Position numbers and translations under genes: made by a program. A stretch of 64,000 bases of DNA from Cognatiluteimonas lumbrici (GTDB lineage: Bacteria; Pseudomonadota; Gammaproteobacteria; Xanthomonadales; Xanthomonadaceae). The stretch covers positions 1,098,906-1,162,905 of the forward strand of contig NZ_ML636798.1 of NCBI RefSeq assembly GCF_006476065.1. Direction: 5' to 3'. Below the pieces are notes generated by a model, which did not search any database, was not told the DNA's origin, and worked only from the letters and a program-made list of their open reading frames with translations. Within the stretch, counting starts at the first letter, position 1. Every line of letters begins with the position of its first letter. Below are positions 51,919 to 60,996 of the stretch, in pieces.

Positions 51919-54825
51919 TTGCCAAGCGCCATCCTCTGGTTGCCGTTCGTGGCCAGCGCGATCGTCTTCGTGCTCCGCTCGCGCGGCCGCAACCTGGCCG
52001 CCTGGCTGATGACGTGCACCGCGCTGGCCTGCCTGGCACTGACCCTGTCGCTCTACCCCGCGATCGTGAGCGGCGGGGTCCTGCGCGACGTGCTGGAGTG
52101 GGCGCCCTCGCTGGGGCTGGCATTCACCCTGCGGGTGGACGGGTTCACCTGGCTGTTCATGCTGCTGGTCAGCGGCATCGGCATGCTGGTCGGCGTCTAC
52201 GCCCGCTACTACATGTCGCCGGACGACCCGCTGTCGCGGTTCTTCGCGCTGCTGCTGGCGTTCATGGGCGCGATGCTCGGCATCGTGATGTCCGGCAACG
52301 TGATCCAGCTGGTGTTCTTCTGGGAACTGACCAGCCTGTTCTCGTTCCTGCTGATCGGCTACTGGCACCACGGCGCCTCGGCGCGCGACGGCGCGCGCAT
52401 GGCCCTGATCGTGACCTCCGGCGGCGGCCTGTGCCTGTTCGCGGGAATGATGCTGCTCGGGCACATCGTCGGCAGCTACGACCTCAACGCGATCCTGGCC
52501 GCCGGCGACCTGGTGCGCGCCCACGACATGTACGAGCCGGCGCTGGTGCTGGTGGTGCTCGGCGCGCTGACCAAGAGCGCGCAGTTCCCGTTCCACTTCT
52601 GGCTGCCGCAGGCAATGTCGGCGCCGACGCCGGTCTCGGCGTACCTGCATTCGGCGACCATGGTGAAGGCCGGCGTGTTCCTGCTGGTGCGCTTCTGGCC
52701 GGTGCTGGCGGGCACCGAGCAGTGGTACTGGCTGGTGGCCGGGGCCGGCACCCTGACCCTGCTGCTCGGCGCGTACGCGGCGATGTTCCAGCAGGACCTC
52801 AAGGCGGTGCTCGCCTACTCGACCATCAGCCACCTCGGCCTGATCACCATGCTGGTCGGCATGGGCAGCACGCTGGGCGTGGTCGCGGCGATCTTCCACA
52901 TCGTCAACCACGCGACCTTCAAGGCCTCGCTGTTCATGGCCGCCGGCGCGGTCGACCACGAGGCCGGCACCCGCGACCTGCGCGAGCTCGGCGGGCTGCG
53001 CCGGTTCATGCCGATCACCGCGACCCTGGCGGTGATCGCCGGCGCGGCGATGGCCGGGGTGCCTCTGCTCAACGGCTTCCTGTCCAAGGAGATGTTCTTC
53101 GCCGAGACCCTGGCGGTGGACGGCGGCCTGTTCGTGGACGGGTTGCCGGCGATGCTGGCGGTGGTCGCCAGCGCCTTCGGCGTGACCTACTCGCTGCGCT
53201 TCGTGCGCGGCGTGTTCTTCGGGCCCGTGTCCACGCGGCTGCCGCGCCAGCCGCACGAGCCGCCGCGCTGGATGCGCTTCCCGATCGGGCTGCTGGCACT
53301 GGCCTGCCTGCTGGTCGGGATCCTGCCCGGGAAGATCATCGGGCCGTCGCTGGCGGCGGCGGCGCACTCGGTGCTCGGCGCGCAGGCGCCCGAATACAGC
53401 CTCGCCGTGTGGCACGGCTGGACGGTGCCGCTGCAGATGAGCATCGTGGCCTTCGTCGCCGGCTGCCTGCTGTACCTGGTGCTGCGGCGCTACCTCGCGC
53501 GCAACGAGGGCACGCCGCTGCTGCGCCGGCTGAGCGGGCGTCGGATGTTCGAGCGGGCGCTGGCGGTCTTCGCCGCCGACCTGCCGGCGTGGCTGATGCG
53601 CTTCTTCCCGGCCTACCGGCTGCAGGCGCAGCTGATGCTGATCGTGCTGGCGGCGACCCTGGCCGGCGGCCTGGCCGCGACCATCGCCTCGTTCGACGCG
53701 CCGCGGCCGCAATGGACCGGCGTCGACCCGGCGTTCGCGCTGCTCTGGGTGCTGGGAAGCGCCTGCGCGATCGGGGCCGCCACCCAGGCCAAGTTCCACC
53801 GGCTGGCGGCGCTGATCCTGACCGGCGGCGCCGGGCTGGTGTCCTGCGTCAGCTTCGTGTGGCTGTCGGCGCCGGACCTGGCGGCGACCCAGCTGCTGGT
53901 CGAGGTGGTCACCACCATCCTGATCCTGCTCGGCCTGCGCTGGCTGCCCAAGCGCATCCAGGGGTTGTCGCCCGACGCCAGGCTGACCCGGGTGAAGCGC
54001 TGGCGCGACGCGCTGGTCGCGCTGACGGTGGGCGCCGGCGTCGCCAGCCTCGCCTACGCGGCGATGATGCACCCGGTCTTCAACTCGATCTCGCGCTTCT
54101 TCCTCGAGCGCGCCTACGTCGACGGCGGCGGCCACAACGTGGTCAACGTCATCCTCGTCGACTTCCGCGGTTTCGATACCCTCGGCGAGATCACGGTGCT
54201 GGCGATCGTCGCGATCACCGTGTTCGTGCTGCTGCGCCGGTTCCGGCCGGCGGCCGAAAGCATCGACACGCTGCGCCTGCAGCGCCGCAACTCGGTGATG
54301 GACCTGGCCGGATCGGACCGGGTGATCGACCAGTCGACCGCCGATTACATGATGATCCCGGGCCTGATCGTACAGCTGATGTCGCCGGTGATCCTGCTGT
54401 TCGGCATCCACCTGTTCCTGCGCGGCCACGACCTGCCCGGTGGCGGCTTCGCCGCAGGCATCACCGCGTCGGTGGCACTGATCCTGCTGTACATGGCGCG
54501 CGGCGCGCGCTGGGTGGAAGCACACCTGCGGGTGAAGCCGGTGCGCTGGATCGGCTTCGGCCTGCTGCTGGCGGTGGGCACCGGGCTGGGCTCGCTGGTG
54601 TTCGGGCACCCGTTCCTGACCTCGCACTTCCAGTACGCCGAACTGCCGGTGCTGGGGCGCATCCCGATGGCCACCGCGGTGCTGTTCGACCTCGGCGTGT
54701 TCTGCCTGGTGGTCGGCGCCGCCACGCTGATGCTGGTGGCGCTGGCGCACCAGTCGCTGCGCAGGCCGAGGGTTTCCACGATCGTCGCTGCCGACGGCAG
54801 CATCCAGGCGGAGGACAAGGGCTGA
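51919..54825 (+). CDS. mnhA: Mrp Na+/H+ antiporter subunits A and B fused (968 aa)
   Basis: The largest subunit of a multi-protein cation/proton antiporter related to complex I subunits. The N-terminal part is MrpA proper, with the NuoL-like lysine helices (LTKSAQFPFHFWLPQAM, VSAYLHSATMVKAGVFLL, HIVNHATFKASLFMAAGAVDHEAGTRD). After the DUF4040-like region, the last about 170 residues are MrpB (PGLIVQLMSPVILLFGIHLFLRGHDLPGGGFAAG). The A-B fusion is typical of group 2 (PhaAB-like) Mrp systems. The start is TTG 51919: an in-frame TAG lies 33 bases upstream and no ATG or GTG intervenes. It starts a six-gene operon. Confidence 0.93.
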   Translation: MPSAILWLPFVASAIVFVLRSRGRNLAAWLMTCTALACLALTLSLYPAIVSGGVLRDVLEWAPSLGLAFTLRVDGFTWLFMLLVSGIGMLVGVYARYYMSPDDPLSRFFALLLAFMGAMLGIVMSGNVIQLVFFWELTSLFSFLLIGYWHHGASARDGARMALIVTSGGGLCLFAGMMLLGHIVGSYDLNAILAAGDLVRAHDMYEPALVLVVLGALTKSAQFPFHFWLPQAMSAPTPVSAYLHSATMVKAGVFLLVRFWPVLAGTEQWYWLVAGAGTLTLLLGAYAAMFQQDLKAVLAYSTISHLGLITMLVGMGSTLGVVAAIFHIVNHATFKASLFMAAGAVDHEAGTRDLRELGGLRRFMPITATLAVIAGAAMAGVPLLNGFLSKEMFFAETLAVDGGLFVDGLPAMLAVVASAFGVTYSLRFVRGVFFGPVSTRLPRQPHEPPRWMRFPIGLLALACLLVGILPGKIIGPSLAAAAHSVLGAQAPEYSLAVWHGWTVPLQMSIVAFVAGCLLYLVLRRYLARNEGTPLLRRLSGRRMFERALAVFAADLPAWLMRFFPAYRLQAQLMLIVLAATLAGGLAATIASFDAPRPQWTGVDPAFALLWVLGSACAIGAATQAKFHRLAALILTGGAGLVSCVSFVWLSAPDLAATQLLVEVVTTILILLGLRWLPKRIQGLSPDARLTRVKRWRDALVALTVGAGVASLAYAAMMHPVFNSISRFFLERAYVDGGGHNVVNVILVDFRGFDTLGEITVLAIVAITVFVLLRRFRPAAESIDTLRLQRRNSVMDLAGSDRVIDQSTADYMMIPGLIVQLMSPVILLFGIHLFLRGHDLPGGGFAAGITASVALILLYMARGARWVEAHLRVKPVRWIGFGLLLAVGTGLGSLVFGHPFLTSHFQYAELPVLGRIPMATAVLFDLGVFCLVVGAATLMLVALAHQSLRRPRVSTIVAADGSIQAEDKG

Positions 54826-55166
54826 TGGAACTCGTGCTGGCGATCGCCATCGGCGTGCTGGTCGCTTCCGGCGTGTGGCTGCTGCTGCGGCCGCGCACCT
54901 TCCAGGTGATCATCGGCCTGACCCTGATCTCCTACGGGGTCAACCTGTTCATCTTCTCCACCGGCGGCCTGCGCATCGGCGCCGACCCGGTGCTCCGCGA
55001 CGTGGTCGGCAAGTTCGAGCAGTACACCGACCCGCTGCCGCAGGCGCTGGTGCTCACCGCGATCGTGATCGGCTTCGCCACCACCGCATTGTTCCTGGTG
55101 GTGCTGCTGACCTCGCGCGGGCTCAACGGCAACGACCACGTGGACGGCGGGGACGGCACCCCGTGA
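54825..55166 (+). CDS. mnhC: Mrp antiporter subunit C (113 aa)
   Basis: Small membrane subunit related to NuoK, with three helices. IGVLVASGVWLLLRPRTFQVIIGLTLISYGVNLFIF and DPLPQALVLTAIVIGFATTALFLVVLL carry the conserved segments, including the DPLPQALVLTAIVI motif. The ATG shares one base with the stop of mnhA (TGATG). Confidence 0.95.
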   Translation: MELVLAIAIGVLVASGVWLLLRPRTFQVIIGLTLISYGVNLFIFSTGGLRIGADPVLRDVVGKFEQYTDPLPQALVLTAIVIGFATTALFLVVLLTSRGLNGNDHVDGGDGTP

Positions 55167-56773
55167 ACCCGCACCTGGTCATCGCGCCGATCCTGCTGCC
55201 CTTGCTGGTGGCCGCGCTGCAGCTGCTCGCCGGCGAGCGGCGGCAGCGCATCGTGGTGGCGCTGAGCCTGGCCTCGTGCTTCGCGCTCGTCGGGGTGGCG
55301 GTGGCGCTGCTGCTGGCCGCGACCCAGCAGTCCGCCGGCGGGGTGCCGGCGTTCGTGTACCGCATCGGCGACTGGCCCGCGCGCTTCGGCATCGTGCTGG
55401 TGGCCGACCGCCTGTCGGCGTTGATGGTGCTGCTGACCGCGGTGGTGGCGCTGGCGGTGCTGCCCGCCGCGCTGGGCCGCTGGCAGCACCGCGGCAACTA
55501 CTTCCAGCCGCTGTTCCAGTTCCTGCTGGTCGGCCTCAACGGCGCGTTCCTCACCGGCGACCTGTTCAACCTGTTCGTGTTCTTCGAGGTGCTGCTGGCC
55601 GCGTCCTACGGGCTGGCGCTGCACGGGTCCGGCGCGCGCCGGGTGAGCGCGGGCCTGCACTACATCGCGGTCAACCTGACCGCGTCCATGCTGTTCCTGG
55701 TCGGCGTGAGCCTCATCTTCGGCGTCACCGGCACCCTCAACATGGCCGCGCTCGCCGAGCTGATCCCGGCGCTGCCCGACCACACGCGCGCGCTGCTGCA
55801 CGTCGGCGCGGCGATCCTCGGGATCGCCTTCCTGATCAAGACCGCGATGTGGCCGCTGGGCTTCTGGCTGCCGCGGACCTACGCCGCGTCGGCGCCCGCG
55901 GTGGCGGCGATGTTCGCGCTGATGACCAAGGTCGGCATCTACGTGCTGCTGCGCCTGACCCTGCTGCTGTTCGGCGACGACGCCGGGCCGGGCTCGCGCC
56001 ATTTCGGCGCCGACTGGCTGCTGTGGGGCGGGATCGCGACCATCGTCGCCGGCATCATCGGCCTGCTCGGCGCGCGCGACCTCGGCAAGCTCGCCGGCTA
56101 CAACGTGGTCATCTCCTCGGGCACCCTGCTCGGCGCGATCTCGCTGCAGGAGCCGGCCGTGACCGTGGGCGCGCTCGCCTACCTGGTGATCTCCACGCTC
56201 GGCATCGCCGCGCTGTTCCTGGTCGCGGGCATGCTCGCGCCGGAAGGCGAGGAAGACGCCAGCGACGCGCTGCCGCTGGAGCCGTACGAGCAGCTGGACG
56301 ACGCACCGCGGGTCGAGGACCTGTACGCGGAAGAGGACGAGCGCCGCGTCGTGATCCCGGCGCCGGTGGCGATGCTGGCGGTCAGCTTCCTCGCCTGCGC
56401 GCTGCTGCTGGCGGGGCTGCCGCCGCTGTCCGGCTTCCTGGCCAAGTTCTCGATGCTGGCGCCGATGCTCGACGTGGCCTCGCGGGAGGGCACCATGGCG
56501 TTGTTCACGCTGGTGATCGTGGCCGGTTTCTGCACCGTGGTCGCGATGTGCCGCGCCGGCATCCAGATCTTCTGGACCGACGTCGACCGCAGCTTCCCGC
56601 AGGCGCGCGTCACCGAGGTCGCCGGCGTCGTGTTGCTGCTCGGTGCCTGCCTGCTGCTGACCGTGGTGGTACAGGGCCCGCTCGGCTACCTGCACGACAC
56701 CGCCAACCAGGTCCACGACCGCGCCAACTACATCCTCGGCGTGCTGCCCGCCGGGGCGGAGGCAACACCGTGA
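55163..56773 (+). CDS. mnhD: Mrp antiporter subunit D (536 aa)
   Basis: Large NuoN/NuoM-like proton-translocating subunit with about 14 helices. FLTGDLFNLFVFFEVLLAASYGLALHG, FLIKTAMWPLGFWLPRTYAASAPAVAAMFALMTKVGIY and LAGYNVVISSGTLLGAI are the typical stretches, with the conserved lysines. An acidic cytosolic insert (EEDASDALPLEPYEQLDDAPRVEDLYAEEDE) is unusually charged. The start GTG 55163 shares GTGA with the mnhC stop. Confidence 0.95.
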   Translation: MNPHLVIAPILLPLLVAALQLLAGERRQRIVVALSLASCFALVGVAVALLLAATQQSAGGVPAFVYRIGDWPARFGIVLVADRLSALMVLLTAVVALAVLPAALGRWQHRGNYFQPLFQFLLVGLNGAFLTGDLFNLFVFFEVLLAASYGLALHGSGARRVSAGLHYIAVNLTASMLFLVGVSLIFGVTGTLNMAALAELIPALPDHTRALLHVGAAILGIAFLIKTAMWPLGFWLPRTYAASAPAVAAMFALMTKVGIYVLLRLTLLLFGDDAGPGSRHFGADWLLWGGIATIVAGIIGLLGARDLGKLAGYNVVISSGTLLGAISLQEPAVTVGALAYLVISTLGIAALFLVAGMLAPEGEEDASDALPLEPYEQLDDAPRVEDLYAEEDERRVVIPAPVAMLAVSFLACALLLAGLPPLSGFLAKFSMLAPMLDVASREGTMALFTLVIVAGFCTVVAMCRAGIQIFWTDVDRSFPQARVTEVAGVVLLLGACLLLTVVVQGPLGYLHDTANQVHDRANYILGVLPAGAEATP

Positions 56774-57261
56774 CCCGCCGCTGGCTGCCCTACCCGCTGC
56801 TGTCGGCTGCGCTCGCGGCCACCTGGCTGGTGCTCAACCAGAGCCTGTCGCCGGGGGCGCTGCTGCTGGGCCTGCTGTTCGGCGTCCTCCTCGGCAAGGC
56901 CTATGGCGTCCTGCATCCGCCCAAGGCCCGGTTCCGCAACTACCGCACAGCGGCGGTACTGCTGGTGCATGTGCTGCACGACATCGTGCGTTCGAACGTC
57001 GCGGTCGCCCGCATCATCCTCGGCGGCGCCCGCGACGAGGTCCACTCCGGCTTCGTCGCCATCCCGCTCGAGCTCGACGATCGCCATGGCCTGGCGGTCC
57101 TCGCCTGCATCATCACCTCCACGCCGGGGACGGTCTGGGTGAGCTTCGACCCGTCGGCGAAGGTGCTGCTGATCCACGTGCTCGACCTCGTGGACGAGGA
57201 GACCTGGATCACCACCATCCGCCAGCGCTACGAGCGACCGCTGCTGGAGATCTTCCAATGA
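56770..57261 (+). CDS. mnhE: Mrp antiporter subunit E (163 aa)
   Basis: Membrane subunit with two to three N-terminal helices (LLSAALAATWLVLNQSL, LLLGLLFGVLLG) and a conserved cytosolic domain (HDIVRSNVAVARIIL, ITSTPGTVWVSFDP, LLIHVLDLVDEETW). GTG 56770 overlaps the mnhD stop by four bases. Confidence 0.94.
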   Translation: MTRRWLPYPLLSAALAATWLVLNQSLSPGALLLGLLFGVLLGKAYGVLHPPKARFRNYRTAAVLLVHVLHDIVRSNVAVARIILGGARDEVHSGFVAIPLELDDRHGLAVLACIITSTPGTVWVSFDPSAKVLLIHVLDLVDEETWITTIRQRYERPLLEIFQ

Positions 57262-57539
57262 GCCAGCTGTTCCTCGACGTGGCGATCATGGCCTCGCAGC
57301 TGCTGTTGCTGCTGGCGATGGGCTTCTCGATCGTGCGCATGGTGCGTGGCCCGCGCGCGCAGGACCGGGCGCTGGCACTGGACGCGATGTACGTGAACGC
57401 GATGATCCTGCTGCTGACCCTGGGCATCCGCACCGGCAGCCCACTGTACTTCGAGGCGGCGCTGATCATCGCCCTGCTCGGCTTCGCCAGCACGATGGCG
57501 ATCGCCAAGTTCCTGATGCGCGGCGAGGTGATCGAATGA
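57258..57539 (+). CDS. mnhF: Mrp antiporter subunit F (93 aa)
   Basis: Small three-helix subunit. VRMVRGPRAQDRALALDAMYVNAMILLLTLGIRTGSPLYFEAALIIALLGFASTMAIAKFLMRG is the family pattern, with the conserved RGP..DR loop. It is coupled to mnhE by ATGA. Confidence 0.94.
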   Translation: MSQLFLDVAIMASQLLLLLAMGFSIVRMVRGPRAQDRALALDAMYVNAMILLLTLGIRTGSPLYFEAALIIALLGFASTMAIAKFLMRGEVIE

Positions 57540-57889
57540 ACCACCTGGAGAGCCTGCCGCCGTGGGCGGCGATCGTGGTCGGGCTGCTGATGCTGTCGGG
57601 CGCCCTGCTCGCCTTCACCGGTTCGCTCGGGCTGCTGCGGCTGAAGAACTTCTACCAGCGCGTGCACGCGCCCACGCTGTCCACCACGCTCGGCACCTTC
57701 CTGGTGATCGCGGCCTCGGTGGTGTGCTTCTCGGTGCTGCAGCAGCGTCCGGTCTTCCACGAGCTGCTGATCGGCGTGTTCCTCACGGTGACCACGCCGA
57801 TCACGCTGATGCTGCTGGTGCGCGCCGCGCTCTATCGCGACCGCGAGGAAGGCTCGGACGCCGTTCCGCGCGCGCCCCCGCGCGACTGA
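57536..57889 (+). CDS. mnhG: Mrp antiporter subunit G (117 aa)
   Basis: Small three-helix subunit ending the operon. GALLAFTGSLGLLRLKNFYQRVHAPTLSTTLGTFLVI holds the MrpG motif (R..HAPT..TTLG), followed by FHELLIGVFLTVTTPITLMLLVRAAL. It is coupled to mnhF by ATGA. The stop is seven bases from the convergent ridA stop, with no hairpin between. Confidence 0.94.
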   Translation: MNHLESLPPWAAIVVGLLMLSGALLAFTGSLGLLRLKNFYQRVHAPTLSTTLGTFLVIAASVVCFSVLQQRPVFHELLIGVFLTVTTPITLMLLVRAALYRDREEGSDAVPRAPPRD

Positions 57890-57896
57890 CCCCGAC

Positions 57897-58280
57897 TCAG
57901 CCGAGGACGACGACCGCGTCCACCTCGAACGCGGCGCCCTTGGGCAGGGCCGACACCTCGATGGTGGAACGGGCGGGATACGGCGCCTGGAAGTACTCGG
58001 CCATGACCGCGTTGACCTGGGCGAACTGGCCGAGGTCGGTCAGGTACAGGCCGAGCCGGACGACGTCGTCGAAGGAGCCGCCGGCGGCCTCGCAGACGGC
58101 CTTCAGGTTGTCGAACGCGCGACGGGCCTGGGCGGCGATGTCGCCCTGCACCAGTTCGCCGGTCGCCGGATCCAGCGGGATCTGGCCGGAGCAGTAGACG
58201 GTGTTGCCGGCGCGGACGGCCTGCGAATACGGGCCGATCGCGGCGGGCGCCTGGTCGGTTTGCACGGGTTGCCTGGACAT
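57897..58280 (-). CDS. ridA: Reactive intermediate deaminase RidA (127 aa)
   Basis: Trimeric RidA/YjgF-family enzyme that hydrolyses reactive enamine/imine intermediates, such as 2-aminoacrylate formed by threonine dehydratase, to ketoacids. [27 protein letters not shown], and [21 protein letters not shown] with the catalytic arginine, are intact. It lies nine bases after spoT and is probably in the same transcript, an order seen in other gammaproteobacteria. Confidence 0.95.
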   Translation of the reverse strand: MSRQPVQTDQAPAAIGPYSQAVRAGNTVYCSGQIPLDPATGELVQGDIAAQARRAFDNLKAVCEAAGGSFDDVVRLGLYLTDLGQFAQVNAVMAEYFQAPYPARSTIEVSALPKGAAFEVDAVVVLG

Positions 58281-58289
58281 GCGCCGATG

Positions 58290-60455
58290 CTACAGCCTTT
58301 GCACGCCGTGCACGACTCCCAGCCGGCGCACGCGGCGGATGACCTCGGCGATGTGCCGGCGGTCGCGAACCTCGATCGCGAAGCGGATCGAGGCGATGTT
58401 GCTGTCGCGCTCGAGGTACTCCACGCCGTCGATGTTGGACTCGGCCTGGGCGATCGACGCCGCCACCTGGGCCAGCACGCCGGGCCGGTTCTCGACCTCG
58501 ACCATGAGCGCGCTGTGGAAGTCGCCGGACACCTCGCGGTCCCAGCCGATCGGGACCCAGCGCTCGGGCGACTTCCTGTAGTCGGCGACGTTGGGACAGT
58601 CCATCCGGTGCACCACCACGCCCTTGCCGGTGGTGTGGTAGCCCATGATCTCGTCGCCCGGGATCGGCATGCAGCAGTTGGCGAAGGTGATCACGCCGCG
58701 CTCGTGGCCGGTGATCAGGATCTTCTCGCCGAGCTCGGGCAGGTCGGCGGGCGCGGCCGGCTCCTCCGCGGCCAGCACCCGCGCCACCTGGGCCGGCATG
58801 CGGTTGCCCAGCGCGATGTCGGCGAGCAGCGCCTCGAGCCGCGGGTAGCGGTTCTCGGCCAGGTAGGCGTCCAGCCGCGCCGGCGGCAGCCGGTCGAGCG
58901 AGCTCTGCAGCCGCTCCAGCGCGCGGTCCAGCATGCGGTGCCCGAGCTGCACGGCGTCCTCGTGCTCGAGCTGCTTGAGCTGGTGGCGGATCGCGGTGCG
59001 CGCCTTGCCGGTGACCACGAACTCCAGCCACTGCGGCTGCGGCGCCGCCGACTTCGCGGTGATCACCTCCACCTTCTGGCCACTGGACAGCTTGGTGCGC
59101 AGCGGCGCCAGTTTCTTGTCCACCCTCGCGGCCACGGCGTGGTTGCCGACGTCGGTGTGCACCGAGTAGGCGAAGTCCAGTGCGGTCGCGTTCCTGGGCA
59201 GGGCCAGGATGTCGCCCTGCGGCGTGAACAGGTACACCTCGTCCGGGAACAGGTCGACCTTGACGTTCTCCAGGAACTCCAGCGACGAGCCGGTGCCGCG
59301 CTGGCTCTCCATCAGCCCGGTGATCCAGGAATGCGCGCGGCTGTGGGCGCTGTTGCCGGAGCCGCCGTGCTTGTACATCCAGTGCGCGGCGATCCCGCGC
59401 TCCGCCACCAGGTCCATCTCCGCGGTGCGGATCTGGACTTCGATCGGCGATCCGTAGGGCCCGAACAGCACCGTGTGCAAGGACTGGTAGCCGTTGGCCT
59501 TGGGGATCGCGATGAAGTCGCGGAAGCGCCCGTCCAGCGGCTTGTAGACCGAATGCACTACGCCCAGCGCGTGGTAGCAGTCGGCGACGCTGTCGACCAC
59601 GATCCGGAAGCCGAACACGTCCATCACCTGGTCGAAGGTCTTGCCCTCGGCGCGCATCTTCGAATAGATGCTCCAGGGCGACTTCACCCGGCCGACCAGG
59701 CGGTATTGCAGGCCTTCGTTGGTGAGCCGCTGCGCCAGCTGCGCCTCGATCCGCGCCAGCGCCTCGCGGCGCACGATCGGCTGGGTGCGGATGCGCTTCT
59801 CGAGCACCGCGTGGCGCCACGGATGCAGGCCGTGGAAGCCGAGGTCCTGCAGCTCGGCCTTGAACAGGTTCATGCCCAGGCGCTGGGCGATGGGCGCGTA
59901 GATCTCGAGCGTCTCGCGCGCGATGCGGGCGCGCGCTTCCGGGCCCTGCGCGCCCAGCGTGCGCATGTTGTGCAGCCGGTCGGCCAGCTTGATCATGATC
60001 ACGCGCAGGTCGCGCGCCATCGCCAGCATCATCTTGCGGAAGCTTTCCGCAGCCGCCTCCTGGCGGTCGGCGAAGCGCAGCTTGTCCAGCTTGGTGACGC
60101 CGTCCACCAGTTCGGCCACGGTCTCGCCGAACTCGCCGACGATCGCCGCGCGCGTCAGCGGCGTGTCCTCCAGGGTGTCGTGCAGGATCGCGGCGACCAG
60201 GGTCTCGACGTCCACCCGCTGCTCGGCCAGCACCGACGCCACCGCCACCGGGTGGGTGATGTAGGGCTCGCCCGAACGCCGCGTCTGTCCGGCATGGGCC
60301 GAGGCGCCGACCGCCCAGGCCCGGCGCAGCAGGGGGCGCTGTTCCTCCGGCAGGTAGTCGGCGGCCCGCTCGAGCGCGCGCACGTACTCGGGCACGGCCT
60401 CGTCGGGCACGGGCGCCGGGATGGCGTGGCTGGCGGCGGGATCGGCCGGGGTCAT
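58290..60455 (-). CDS. spoT: Bifunctional (p)ppGpp synthetase/hydrolase SpoT (721 aa)
   Basis: Stringent-response enzyme that makes and degrades (p)ppGpp. The hydrolase HD domain is intact (YITHPVAVASVLAE, LHDTLEDTPLT), so this is SpoT rather than RelA. The synthetase follows (GRVKSPWSIYSKM, DVFGFRIVVDSVADCYHALG, FRDFIAIPKANGYQSLHT), then a TGS domain (VYLFTPQGDILALP), a helical/zinc-finger-like region (NCCMPIPGDEIMGY) and an ACT domain. The ATG 60455 is preferred; the frame is open upstream through the intergenic repeat. In this window it follows yicC, gmk and rpoZ as in many relatives. Confidence 0.96.
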   Translation of the reverse strand: MTPADPAASHAIPAPVPDEAVPEYVRALERAADYLPEEQRPLLRRAWAVGASAHAGQTRRSGEPYITHPVAVASVLAEQRVDVETLVAAILHDTLEDTPLTRAAIVGEFGETVAELVDGVTKLDKLRFADRQEAAAESFRKMMLAMARDLRVIMIKLADRLHNMRTLGAQGPEARARIARETLEIYAPIAQRLGMNLFKAELQDLGFHGLHPWRHAVLEKRIRTQPIVRREALARIEAQLAQRLTNEGLQYRLVGRVKSPWSIYSKMRAEGKTFDQVMDVFGFRIVVDSVADCYHALGVVHSVYKPLDGRFRDFIAIPKANGYQSLHTVLFGPYGSPIEVQIRTAEMDLVAERGIAAHWMYKHGGSGNSAHSRAHSWITGLMESQRGTGSSLEFLENVKVDLFPDEVYLFTPQGDILALPRNATALDFAYSVHTDVGNHAVAARVDKKLAPLRTKLSSGQKVEVITAKSAAPQPQWLEFVVTGKARTAIRHQLKQLEHEDAVQLGHRMLDRALERLQSSLDRLPPARLDAYLAENRYPRLEALLADIALGNRMPAQVARVLAAEEPAAPADLPELGEKILITGHERGVITFANCCMPIPGDEIMGYHTTGKGVVVHRMDCPNVADYRKSPERWVPIGWDREVSGDFHSALMVEVENRPGVLAQVAASIAQAESNIDGVEYLERDSNIASIRFAIEVRDRRHIAEVIRRVRRLGVVHGVQRL

Positions 60456-60472
60456 GGGATCGAGAGTAAAGC

Positions 60473-60596
60473 GGGAACGGGGAACGGGGAACAGGGAACG
60501 GTGAAAAGCAGGGCTCCGGACACGAAAACGGCCCCGTTTCCGGAGCCGTTCTGCCATCGGGACCGGCGAACCACGGTTCCCCGTTCCCCGTTCCCT
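60473..60596. repeat. Inverted pair of 7-bp tandem repeats flanking the rpoZ terminator
   Basis: Left: GGGAACG, GGGAACG, GGGAACA and GGGAACG in a row at 60473-60500. Right: the complementary array GTTCCCC, GTTCCCC and GTTCCCT at 60576-60596. The two arrays are inverted around 75 bases that hold a terminator hairpin. This fills the gap between rpoZ and spoT. Similar GGGAAnn arrays are, from memory, frequent between genes in xanthomonads. Confidence 0.75.
60525..60550 (-). terminator. Intrinsic terminator of rpoZ
   Basis: On the minus strand AACGGCTCC (60550-60542) pairs with GGGGCCGTT (60535-60527, one G-U pair) around a 6-base loop, followed by a short T-run. It lies 54 bases after the rpoZ stop, inside the inverted-repeat element, and would reduce read-through into spoT. 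Confidence 0.65.
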
Positions 60597-60603
60597 GCTT
60601 CCG

Positions 60604-60903
60604 TCAGTCGTCGCCCTTCGACAGGTCGTCGTCGGCGACCACCTCGGCGGCGGCCCACTCCAGCGCCTCGCGCTCCTTGCGCTCGCGCTCGGCCTTGTCC
60701 ACGGCCTCGATGTAGGCCTCGTCGATGCGGCGGGCCGCGATCTCGCGCAGGGCGAGCACCGTCGGCTTGTCGTTGGCCTCGCTGTTGTCCAGCTGCGGCT
60801 CGACGCCGTTGGCCAGTTGGCGCGCGCGCTTGGCGGCCATCATCACGAGTTCGAAGCGGTTGTCGACCACTTCCAGGCAATCTTCGACGGTAATGCGGGC
60901 CAT
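60604..60903 (-). CDS. rpoZ: RNA polymerase omega subunit (99 aa)
   Basis: Small subunit that aids RNA polymerase assembly and in many proteobacteria takes part in ppGpp binding. [32 protein letters not shown] and [15 protein letters not shown] are characteristic. The C-terminus is acidic. The start is ATG 60903 with a probable promoter in the 93-base gap to gmk. Confidence 0.96.
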   Translation of the reverse strand: MARITVEDCLEVVDNRFELVMMAAKRARQLANGVEPQLDNSEANDKPTVLALREIAARRIDEAYIEAVDKAERERKEREALEWAAAEVVADDDLSKGDD

Positions 60904-60952
60904 GGGGCTCCCGGCGGCTCTGGGCCGTCCGTAACTGGGCGGGGGACCGGGA

Positions 60953-60982
60953 ATTGTACTGTCTCGGCGCCCCGGTCCGCAA
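60953..60982 (-). promoter_or_regulatory. Probable promoter of rpoZ
   Basis: On the minus strand TTGCGG (60982-60977), an 18-base spacer and TACAAT (60958-60953) lie 50 bases before the rpoZ ATG. The -10 matches consensus at five of six positions. Confidence 0.6.
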
Positions 60983-60996
60983 TACCTGCTTGCGAA

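Noticed and set aside
51721-54750. Long minus-strand frame opposite mnhA
   Set aside because: Antisense shadow with no domain. The real recG starts at 51826 and mnhA on the plus strand is complete.
60456-60557. Extended N-terminus for SpoT
   Set aside because: The extra codons translate the GGGAAC repeat array and the rpoZ terminator. The conserved protein begins near ATG 60455.
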